DNA of 26,677 nucleotides from a virus, in the IMG/VR virus record IMGVR_UViG_3300046515_000078, positions 1 through 26,677 of that record. One strand, written 5' to 3'. The notes beneath the pieces were generated by a model. The model saw only the letters and a list, made by a program, of their open reading frames with translations. It searched no databases and was not told where the DNA came from. Below, piece by piece: positions 22,318 to 26,677 of the stretch. Position numbers and translations under genes: made by a program. Position 1 is the stretch's first letter; each line of letters starts with the position of its first letter.

Positions 22318-22467
22318 ATATGCGCGTTCCATGGTCATCTCCAAGTTGTGAAGGTCGGTAACGAACGGATGAACGTCTTCCGCCCACTCCTCCCCAGGTA
22401 GGACCTTCGGTTTCGCCTTCGATTCTTCGCTAGTAGCCGCCTGGTTACCCGTGCGATCGTTGGTCAT
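22300..22467 (-). CDS. Small divergent protein of unknown function
   Basis: A 55-residue frame on the minus strand, starting at ATG 22467-22465 and ending in TGA. It begins MTNDRTGNQAATSEESKAKP and continues VLPGEEWAEDVHPF, then a helix-like LHNLEMTMERAYASRPK. Composition is charged and soluble, without a membrane segment or helix-turn-helix. It is preferred over the overlapping + strand frames because its residues look protein-like and the start lies 11 nt from a palindromic operator (22478-22493) that could control both directions. The Shine-Dalgarno is weak. In a genome otherwise read from the + strand, a lone divergent gene beside an operator suggests a regulatory or maintenance role, but this is inference. 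Confidence 0.5.
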   Translation of the reverse strand: MTNDRTGNQAATSEESKAKPKVLPGEEWAEDVHPFVTDLHNLEMTMERAYASRPK

Positions 22468-22471
22468 GAAG

Positions 22472-22501
22472 TTGACCCGACTCAATTGAGTCGCTTAACG
22501 T
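22472..22501 (+). promoter_or_regulatory. Sigma70-type promoter with palindromic operator in the spacer (upstream of the sigma-like gene)
   Basis: A -35 box TTGACC (22472-22477) and -10 box TAACGT (22496-22501) are separated by exactly 18 bp. The spacer is almost wholly the perfect palindrome CGACTCAATTGAGTCG (22478-22493). The same arrangement recurs at 24498-24527. A repressor bound to the palindrome should block RNA polymerase. Transcription would begin near 22508 and reach the sigma-like gene after a 130-nt leader. Confidence 0.75.
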
Positions 22502-22571
22502 TCACATCATCGCCACAAGCGAAGCGGCTCGATCACCCGCCGCCTGTCTGGCGCGAACTTCCCAAACCCAC

Positions 22572-22618
22572 GCCCAGGGCACCGCCATGCCTTTTTCCAG
22601 GTCAGGCATGCCCTGGGC
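22572..22618 (+). promoter_or_regulatory. Structured 5' leader with possible attenuator hairpins
   Basis: GCCCAGGGCA (22572-22581) pairs perfectly with TGCCCTGGGC (22609-22618), extended inside by TGCC/GGCA after a 6-nt bulge. A competing smaller hairpin, GGCA (22578-22581) with TGCC (22588-22591), is followed directly by TTTTT and would resemble a weak terminator. The leader belongs to the sigma-like gene, so the two folds could switch between read-through and stopping. No short leader peptide was seen. Confidence 0.45.
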
Positions 22619-22638
22619 CCCTCTCAGAGGAGCCCCCA

Positions 22639-23997
22639 GTGGCCGTCACGACTCGTACACACGTCATCGGTTCTGTCATCTCCACGGACGTCACTGACGC
22701 CACGCTGGCCGCAGCGAAGGCAGGCGACCGGGACGCCGGCGCGTCCGTCCTGGCCAACCTGGAGGACCGCTTCCGCCGTCTGGCCCGCCGCACTGCCGTC
22801 CAGGCCATCGGGGACGACAAGGTTGGCCTTCGGGACGCCTACATGGAGGACTTCATCCAGGACGCCCACCTGGTCGCCTGGGAGTGCCTCCTGAAGTGCC
22901 AGGACGAGACCCTGGACGGCTTCAACGCCTACGCCTACGCCACCGCGGAGCGTGAACTGGCCGCCGCAGCACGCGACATGAAGAACGGCACGAACGACGA
23001 CCCCGACGGAAAGAAGCTCTTCGGCCTCCTGGTGAAGCACTTCCGGGAGCTGGACGCCCGCCACACCATGGAGCCGACCGACTATCTGACGCTGGCGGAG
23101 AACGCCTGCCAGGACCTGGCGTTCCTGAACTCCTTCCGTGGTGGCGCCTACGGTGGCCGTCGCGGGTCCCTCTCCGCTGACCGTGCCTACGCTGCCCGCC
23201 TGGCGTACCAGGGGGCCATCTCCATCTCCACGCCGACCAGCGACGAAGGCGGCACCATCGCGGACACCCTGGCGGGCCTGTCCGTGGTCGACGCGGAGGC
23301 GGACGTGGCCCAGGTCGGCTACCGCCCGATCATGTGGACGCAGGCCGTTCGCGCCCTGGAGGACACGGTGACTGTCCCGAAGGATGCCGCCACCCGCCAG
23401 GCCCTCTTCCTGGCGCTGGACCGCTTCCGAGCCGGCACCGTGACGGAGGAGGACCTGGACCTGGTGGAGGGACTCCCGTGCCGCAACGCTGACTTCGGTA
23501 CGGCCGTGGCGATGCTCCGCGCCGTCTACACGCAGCGCATGGAGGGCCCCGTGGAGTCGACCGCTGAGAAGTCGGCAGACGCCGCCCTGGGACGTGGCTC
23601 CATCGCCCTGAACGTCCAGCGTGCCGCCCAGGAGAAGGCCATTTCCGACGTCGCCCGCAACACCCTGATCCGTCACGTCGTGGGGACGCTGGGCGCGACC
23701 CAGGCGTACGTCCTGGCCGCCACGTTCGGCATCGGAGCCATGGGCAAGTTCAAGGACGACGCTGCCATCGCTCGCGCCATGAACCGCGCCGGATTCGCGA
23801 ACCAGACGGCCACGACCGTTTACGTGAACCGTGGCAAGGCCCGTACTGCGTTCACGAAGAAGTGGGCGTCCATCGTCGCCGAGTCGGGCAGTGAGGCCCT
23901 GGCCCTGGAGCTGGCCGCCGCGATGGCCGAAGCGAACGCCACGAAGGCTGCGAAGAAGGGGATCACGTTCCTGGCGGATCTCCAGACGGCGGCCTGA
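22639..23997 (+). CDS. Sigma-factor-like transcription protein
   Basis: A 452-residue protein with GTG 22639 behind AGAGGAGC. Residues 40-120 resemble sigma70 region 2: RFRRLARRTAV, then DFIQDAHLVAWECLLKCQ and FNAYAYATAERELAAAARD, matching the core-binding and -10-recognition helices. Residues near 180-215 (SLSADRAYAARLAYQGAISI) could be region 3-like. Near 350-420 the stretch LGATQAYVLAATFGIGAMG, then AIARAMNRAGFANQTATTVY and VNRGKARTAFTKKW, has the layout of region 4. It is larger and more divergent than host sigma factors. It should redirect host RNA polymerase to phage promoters; the seven 18-bp elements are the obvious candidate targets. Element copy 7 follows its stop by 2 nt. The protein could instead bind without initiating. 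Confidence 0.65.
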   Translation: MAVTTRTHVIGSVISTDVTDATLAAAKAGDRDAGASVLANLEDRFRRLARRTAVQAIGDDKVGLRDAYMEDFIQDAHLVAWECLLKCQDETLDGFNAYAYATAERELAAAARDMKNGTNDDPDGKKLFGLLVKHFRELDARHTMEPTDYLTLAENACQDLAFLNSFRGGAYGGRRGSLSADRAYAARLAYQGAISISTPTSDEGGTIADTLAGLSVVDAEADVAQVGYRPIMWTQAVRALEDTVTVPKDAATRQALFLALDRFRAGTVTEEDLDLVEGLPCRNADFGTAVAMLRAVYTQRMEGPVESTAEKSADAALGRGSIALNVQRAAQEKAISDVARNTLIRHVVGTLGATQAYVLAATFGIGAMGKFKDDAAIARAMNRAGFANQTATTVYVNRGKARTAFTKKWASIVAESGSEALALELAAAMAEANATKAAKKGITFLADLQTAA

Positions 23998-23999
23998 CG

Positions 24000-24017
24000 G
24001 AGATAGGTCCTCACCTG
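24000..24017 (+). promoter_or_regulatory. 18-bp repeated intergenic element, copy 7
   Basis: GAGATAGGTCCTCACCTG, with one change from the consensus. It lies 2 nt after the sigma-like gene stop and 73 nt before the GTG at 24091, with a hairpin (24030-24052) in between, as at copy 6. Confidence 0.7.
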
Positions 24018-24029
24018 AGCGGAGACACA

Positions 24030-24052
24030 GGGGGTCCCAGCCTGGGGCCCCC
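24030..24052 (+). terminator. Terminator-like hairpin downstream of element copy 7
   Basis: GGGGGTCCC (24030-24038) pairs with GGGGCCCCC (24044-24052) around AGCCT. No U-tract follows. An outer CACAG/CTGTG pairing (24026-24030 with 24063-24067) is possible. It lies inside the leader of the next gene. Confidence 0.5.
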
Positions 24053-24090
24053 AGCCGCCTCTCTGTGGGCGCCTGACGAGAGGAGCCACC

Positions 24091-24483
24091 GTGTCGGAGT
24101 ACGCAGGCCAGGACCCGGACCACGTTTGTGACGACGGGTGCGGCCCGTATGTCCCGCTGGAGTCCCGGGACCTGGAGGACCTGGACGAGTCGGTCCACAT
24201 CGACACCCTGTATGACGTCCTGGACCGGACCCGCCAGCGGACCGCGCTCCTGATCCTGGCCCTTCCTGGCGTGAACGAGAACATCCGGCTGGCGACGCGT
24301 GCCGCCGCTCTACTCCTGGACCTGGACCAAGCCGAGTTGGAGCACGAGCTAGGCGGGCGGGGACTCATGCCGGTACGCGACATCCTCGACTTCGCCATCC
24401 GCGCTTACGGGGAGGGCGGCTACATCGGGGAGGCCATGGAGGCCCTCTTCCGCCAGGAGCTGAAGGCGCCGCCTACGGACTGA
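24091..24483 (+). CDS. Unknown acidic protein with an N-terminal His/Cys cluster
   Basis: A 130-residue protein with GTG 24091 behind GAGAGGAGCC. Residues near 10-18 contain DPDHVCDDGCGPY, a His-x-Cys-x3-Cys cluster that might bind metal. The centre is helical (LYDVLDRTRQRTALLILALP, then NIRLATRAAALLLDLDQAEL). The rest includes RDILDFAIRAYGEGG. Overall it is Leu- and Asp-rich and soluble. Function unknown. Its stop is 6 nt before the first operator-like site of the 24.5-kb promoter. Confidence 0.75.
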   Translation: MSEYAGQDPDHVCDDGCGPYVPLESRDLEDLDESVHIDTLYDVLDRTRQRTALLILALPGVNENIRLATRAAALLLDLDQAELEHELGGRGLMPVRDILDFAIRAYGEGGYIGEAMEALFRQELKAPPTD

Positions 24484-24489
24484 CTTAGC

Positions 24490-24505
24490 CGACTCACTTG
24501 ACGCG
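24490..24505 (+). promoter_or_regulatory. Weaker copy of the palindromic operator (13 of 16 matches)
   Basis: CGACTCACTTGACGCG keeps the full left half-site of the palindrome. Its centre lies 14 bp upstream of the perfect copy, and it overlaps the -35 box, so a second repressor dimer could sit beside the first. Confidence 0.5.
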
Positions 24506-24527
24506 ACTCAATTGAGTCGGCTAGCTT
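24498..24527 (+). promoter_or_regulatory. Sigma70-type promoter with palindromic operator in the spacer (upstream of the 62-aa gene)
   Basis: TTGACG (24498-24503) and TAGCTT (24522-24527) are 18 bp apart, and CGACTCAATTGAGTCG (24504-24519) fills the spacer exactly as at 22472-22501. Transcription would start near 24534 and reach the ATG at 24568. Confidence 0.75.
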
Positions 24528-24539
24528 CATCTCGTTAGC

Positions 24540-24555
24540 CGCCCCACTTGAGTCA
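24540..24555 (+). promoter_or_regulatory. Weaker downstream operator-like site (12 of 16 matches)
   Basis: CGCCCCACTTGAGTCA keeps the right half-site TTGAGTC. It lies just downstream of the expected transcription start, where a bound repressor could add a roadblock. Confidence 0.4.
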
Positions 24556-24567
24556 CCTGGAGACCTC

Positions 24568-24756
24568 ATGGCCGCTCAGCTCACGGACACGATGCCGGGA
24601 CTGGACACCTGGCGCAGATTCGCGCACACCTTCCCCGCCGCCGCGAAGCAAATCAACGCGCACGCCCACACCCAGGTTCGGGACGACATCGCGAACGGGC
24701 GCACGCCAGAAGCGGAGTGGGAGTCCGTGGCCCGCTTCTGGATGCTCCGCCGCTAG
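24568..24756 (+). CDS. Unknown small protein under the operator-controlled promoter
   Basis: A 62-residue protein with ATG 24568 behind CTGGAGACC. It begins MAAQLTDTMPGLDTWRRFAH, contains FPAAAKQINAHAHTQVRDDI and ends ESVARFWMLRR. It is predicted to be mostly helical and basic at its end. No family is recognised. The palindromic promoter and the terminator at 24766 isolate it as a single-gene transcript, so its product may be a regulator or an early host-takeover protein; that is inference. Confidence 0.65.
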   Translation: MAAQLTDTMPGLDTWRRFAHTFPAAAKQINAHAHTQVRDDIANGRTPEAEWESVARFWMLRR

Positions 24757-24765
24757 CCGGCACAC

Positions 24766-24791
24766 GGCCCCTGACTCCGGTCGGGGGCCTT
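24766..24791 (+). terminator. Intrinsic terminator after the 62-aa gene
   Basis: GGCCCCTGAC (24766-24775) pairs with GTCGGGGGCC (24780-24789), one G-U pair, loop TCCG, then TT. It closes the single-gene unit that begins at 24498. Confidence 0.65.
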
Positions 24792-24827
24792 CCGCGGTGA
24801 CCAGACATCGAATCGAGAGGACTTCCC

Positions 24828-25571
24828 GTGAACGCTCGCACCCGCCTGACCCTGGCCGCTGGCCTGGTCATCATCGTCTTGACAGCCGCCGCGTTCTGGC
24901 TGTCCTACGCGCACCTTCACGACGTGGCAGCGACGTACGGCCTGGCCGGCTCCGTGGCACGCGCCTGGGCATGGCCCGCAACCCTGGACCTGTTCATCGT
25001 GGCCGGCGAGATCATGATGCTGGTGGCCGCCCTGGACAAGCGCCGTGACATCTGGGCCGTGGGCCTGACCGTGACTGGCTCCGTCGGCTCAATCGCCTTG
25101 AACGTCCTGGGAGTTGGCTCCGGAGCTGAGCCCCTCGCGTACGTCGTGGCCGCTGTCCCTCCGGCCGCCGCGCTCCTGGCCTTCGGCGCCCTGATGCGCC
25201 AGCTTCACGCCGCTGTGGCCGCGCCTGCCGCGGGGGCCCAGGAGGTCCCCGTGGCCGTCCTGGAGAAGGTCCTGGCGGCCCCTGAGGCGCCTGCCGTTCA
25301 CGTTCCGCTCCCGGAGGTCCTGGAGGAGCTGGAGGAGTTGGAGGCCGCGGAGACCCCGGAGGAGGACGACCAGGAGGACGCCGTGGAGGTCCCGGAGGTC
25401 GTCCAGGTCCACCGCATCGTCTCGAAGCCGTCCGTTGAAGAGATCGCCGCCGCTGTGGAGGACATCCAGCGCGGGGGCGATGAGCTGAACGGCACTGCCC
25501 TGGCCGCCTACTTCGGCGTGAGTGCCCGCTCCGGACGCCGCTACCTGAACCAGTTCCAAACCGTCTCCTGA
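24828..25571 (+). CDS. DUF2637-type membrane protein with C-terminal helix-turn-helix
   Basis: A 247-residue protein, GTG 24828 behind GAGAGGAC. Four transmembrane segments are visible at about 8-28 (LAAGLVIIVLTAAAFWL), 47-68 (WPATLDLFIVAGEIMMLVAA), 76-96 and 103-123; the WPATLDLF motif and the preceding Tyr/His segment match DUF2637, found in Streptomyces plasmids and phages. A cytoplasmic tail follows with Glu-rich helices (VLEELEELEAAETPEEDD) and a C-terminal helix-turn-helix, LNGTALAAYFGVSARSGRRY. This would be a membrane-tethered DNA-binding protein. Roles in plasmid-like spread or in anchoring phage DNA at the membrane are conceivable. The fusion is seen; the function is inferred. Confidence 0.8.
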   Translation: MNARTRLTLAAGLVIIVLTAAAFWLSYAHLHDVAATYGLAGSVARAWAWPATLDLFIVAGEIMMLVAALDKRRDIWAVGLTVTGSVGSIALNVLGVGSGAEPLAYVVAAVPPAAALLAFGALMRQLHAAVAAPAAGAQEVPVAVLEKVLAAPEAPAVHVPLPEVLEELEELEAAETPEEDDQEDAVEVPEVVQVHRIVSKPSVEEIAAAVEDIQRGGDELNGTALAAYFGVSARSGRRYLNQFQTVS

Positions 25572-25604
25572 CCCCCACCCCAGCACCACCGAAAGGACCG
25601 CACC

Positions 25605-25919
25605 ATGAACGACACGATCAGCGTCCAGGAGTTCCGCCACTCGTCCACCCAGGGGTTCTACCTGGTCGCCGGCAAGGAGCGCGTAGCGACGGCCACTCAG
25701 TCCCTGGACCGCTGGCGCCTGGTCTGGAACGTGGGCACCGCTGAGCCGATCGTGGGCCTGACTCCGCTGTCCGTGATGCGCCAGGCCCTGGACGCCTGGC
25801 CACGCGTGCGGGACTCCGTGAAGGCGGAGCCTGTTACCGGATGGGCCGTGCCTGCGGAGGTTGGCGTGTCCAGATCTGCCTCTCCGATGGGCGGTCAGCC
25901 TGGCTTCCGGCGCCGGTGA
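25605..25919 (+). CDS. Unknown small protein
   Basis: A 104-residue protein with ATG 25605 behind GAAAGGACC, 33 nt after the DUF2637 gene and probably co-transcribed. The first 65 residues have a strand pattern (QGFYLVAGKERVATATQ, then RWRLVWNVG), followed by a helix MRQALDAWPRVRDSV. The last 25 residues are Gly, Ser and Arg-rich and look disordered. No family is recognised. Confidence 0.7.
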   Translation: MNDTISVQEFRHSSTQGFYLVAGKERVATATQSLDRWRLVWNVGTAEPIVGLTPLSVMRQALDAWPRVRDSVKAEPVTGWAVPAEVGVSRSASPMGGQPGFRRR

Positions 25920-25943
25920 TGCTGGAGTTGTGAATGTGGTTGC

Positions 25944-25974
25944 TGTGACTTGCGTCACAACCAATCGGTAATAT
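25944..25974 (+). promoter_or_regulatory. Promoter with Crp-type operator
   Basis: The perfect inverted repeat TGTGACTTGCGTCACA (25944-25959) fits the Crp consensus TGTGA-N6-TCACA and the Streptomyces form GTG-N6-GNCAC. A strong -10 box, TAATAT (25969-25974), lies 9 bp downstream. No good -35 is present where the operator sits (GTGACT region), as expected of an activator-dependent or Crp-repressed promoter. Transcription would start near 25981, 30 nt before a terminator. Confidence 0.55.
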
Positions 25975-26010
25975 GCGTTCGGCATACACGCGTTGACCAG
26001 TAACGATCGG

Positions 26011-26036
26011 CCCCCGGCTTCGGCTGGGGGTCTTTT
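26011..26036 (+). terminator. Intrinsic terminator close behind a promoter
   Basis: CCCCCGGC (26011-26018) pairs with GCTGGGGG (26023-26030) around a TTCG loop, followed by TCTTTT. It lies in the 224-nt gap between the 25605 and 26144 genes and would end either the upstream operon or a very short RNA from the 25.95-kb promoter. No further promoter could be read between it and the next gene. Confidence 0.85.
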
Positions 26037-26143
26037 GCTGTTTGCGACCCCCACAACTTCTTCACGTGGAGTACAACCGTCCGCTTCATTTTGGTGTCCT
26101 TGAACATGCAAGCACTGGAGCAGAGAGCAATAGGGGGTAAGTC

Positions 26144-26566
26144 ATGATCGTTCATCACCTGGTCATGTCGCTTTGCGTATTCGTGCCCGTTCCAATCCCC
26201 CACGGCTGGGCCTGGGGCGCCGCGTCGGAGGAGATGTTTCCGCCGGCCCAAGAGGCCCTGGAGGACCTGGCGGAGCTTCCGCGCGTGCTCCGCTCGTACA
26301 GCAAAGCCGTGGCCCAGATCATTCGCCCCCGCAATGGGGACCGCTTCAACGTGACTGCATTTGAGTCGACAACCGGCCAGCCCCAGGGGCGCGATCAGTG
26401 GGTGTGGGATTCGGACTTCCACGTGTTCCGCCCGCACGGAACGCCCTGGGTCCCCGGCCTCATGCGGGACAGGCTCCTGACAGTCCATCGGACGCCGGCC
26501 CACATGGTCCCGGTCCCCCAGCCGGACCAGGCCGCCGTCCTCCGCGTGATCCGTACAGCGGCCTGA
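26144..26566 (+). CDS. Unknown protein near the right edge
   Basis: A 140-residue protein with ATG 26144 behind AGGGGGTAA. The N-terminus MIVHHLVMSLCVFVPVPIPH is hydrophobic but lacks a charged n-region. It contains EEMFPPAQEALEDLAELPRV, a helix, and WVWDSDFHVFRPHGTPWVPG, an aromatic-rich stretch. GC content is slightly lower at its 5' end than in neighbours, and the upstream gap is AT-richer, which could mean recent acquisition. A frame on the opposite strand is open over the same region but is judged a shadow. Function unknown. Confidence 0.6.
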   Translation: MIVHHLVMSLCVFVPVPIPHGWAWGAASEEMFPPAQEALEDLAELPRVLRSYSKAVAQIIRPRNGDRFNVTAFESTTGQPQGRDQWVWDSDFHVFRPHGTPWVPGLMRDRLLTVHRTPAHMVPVPQPDQAAVLRVIRTAA

Positions 26567-26568
26567 CA

Positions 26569-26617
26569 CACGAAGAAGCCCCGCCAGGTGGGGGCCTGAC
26601 AGGGCTTCAGCTTCGTG
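26569..26617. terminator. Likely bidirectional terminator between convergent genes
   Basis: CACGAAG (26569-26575) pairs with CTTCGTG (26611-26617), enclosing AAGCCC (26576-26581) with GGGCTT (26602-26607) and a GC-rich tip. It lies between the + gene ending at 26566 and a minus-strand frame ending at 26627. Confidence 0.55.
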
Positions 26618-26626
26618 GGGTTCGGC

Positions 26627-26677
26627 TCAGTGGAGGTCGTTGGGCTGAGCCTGCGGTGGCACCCAGGCCAGATCCTC
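26627..26677 (-). CDS. C-terminal end of a convergent gene (partial)
   Basis: Read on the minus strand, the last 16 codons of the window encode EDLAWVPPQAQPNDLH and then TGA (26629-26627). Third positions are mostly G or C. A terminator-like structure lies just beyond. Only a fragment is visible, so family and function cannot be given. If real, it marks the junction with a leftward-transcribed region. Confidence 0.35.
   Translation of the reverse strand, partial: EDLAWVPPQAQPNDLH

Noticed and set aside
22207-22401. 64-codon + strand frame between the polymerase and sigma-like genes
   Set aside because: TTG or GTG starts without a Shine-Dalgarno and protein sequence less plausible than that of the opposite strand; it also crosses the stem-loop at 22290-22317.
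25315-25380. GGAGGA-rich simple repeat
   Set aside because: Explained by the Glu-rich linker of the DUF2637 protein and not by an independent repeat element.
25955-26569. 204-codon minus-strand frame near the right edge
   Set aside because: Its 3' part runs through the terminator and promoter region at 25.94-26.04 kb, and the + strand frame at 26144 has the better ribosome binding site.
1-26677. tRNA genes, CRISPR arrays, insertion sequences, integrase and attachment sites
   Set aside because: None could be recognised on either strand by reading for cloverleaf patterns, spaced direct repeats, or transposase and recombinase motifs.

Overview
The window is about 26.7 kb of a GC-rich, tailed (siphovirus-type) phage genome from an actinobacterial host, most likely a Streptomyces phage. 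The case for this rests on very high GC at third codon positions, frequent GTG starts, AGGAGG-type ribosome binding sites, a long-tail morphogenesis module, a classical replication module, and families typical of Streptomyces phages (phiC31 gp3-like protein, DUF2637 membrane protein). Almost every gene reads on the + strand; the exceptions are a small divergent gene near 22.4 kb and a partial convergent gene at the right edge. No tRNA, CRISPR array, integrase or insertion sequence was seen.

Left part (1-9.95 kb), tail and lysis: the end of a head-tail or tail terminator gene, the tail tube protein, two tail assembly chaperone products joined by a canonical -1 slippery site (G GGA AAC), a short tape measure protein (590 aa), a 1272-aa multidomain minor tail protein, a pectate-lyase-like beta-helix tail protein, an amidase-LysM-peptidoglycan-binding endolysin and two small membrane proteins that are the holin candidates.

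Middle part (10-16.6 kb), nucleotide and recombination functions with many small genes: dNMP kinase, a large alanine/lysine-rich unknown protein, an AT-rich noncoding region with nested inverted repeats, a RecB/Cas4-like nuclease, a phiC31 gp3-like (RDF-family) protein, a small lipoprotein, several small unknown proteins and a Hjc-like Holliday junction resolvase. Right part (16.6-26.7 kb), replication and regulation: a zinc-TOPRIM primase fused to a D5-type SF3 helicase, a C5 cytosine methyltransferase split over two overlapping frames, family A DNA polymerase, a divergent 55-aa gene, a sigma-factor-like protein, and small accessory genes including a DUF2637 membrane protein with a C-terminal helix-turn-helix.

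The most unusual content is regulatory. An 18-bp element (GGGATAGNTCCTCACCTG) occurs seven times, always on the + strand just after a stop codon, at a gene end or after a terminator, 36-83 nt upstream of a start codon. Two promoters (near 22.5 and 24.5 kb) carry an identical 16-bp palindrome (CGACTCAATTGAGTCG) that fills an 18-bp spacer, so they look like operator-controlled sigma70-type promoters; one of them precedes the sigma-like gene. Nearly every gene boundary holds either the 18-bp element, a GC-rich terminator-like hairpin, or both. Other signals are an 8-bp palindrome (CGTTAACG) in eight copies, all in the left 16.4 kb, and a Crp-type operator over a promoter near 25.95 kb. All promoter, operator and terminator calls are read by eye from the sequence, and no search or folding program was run.
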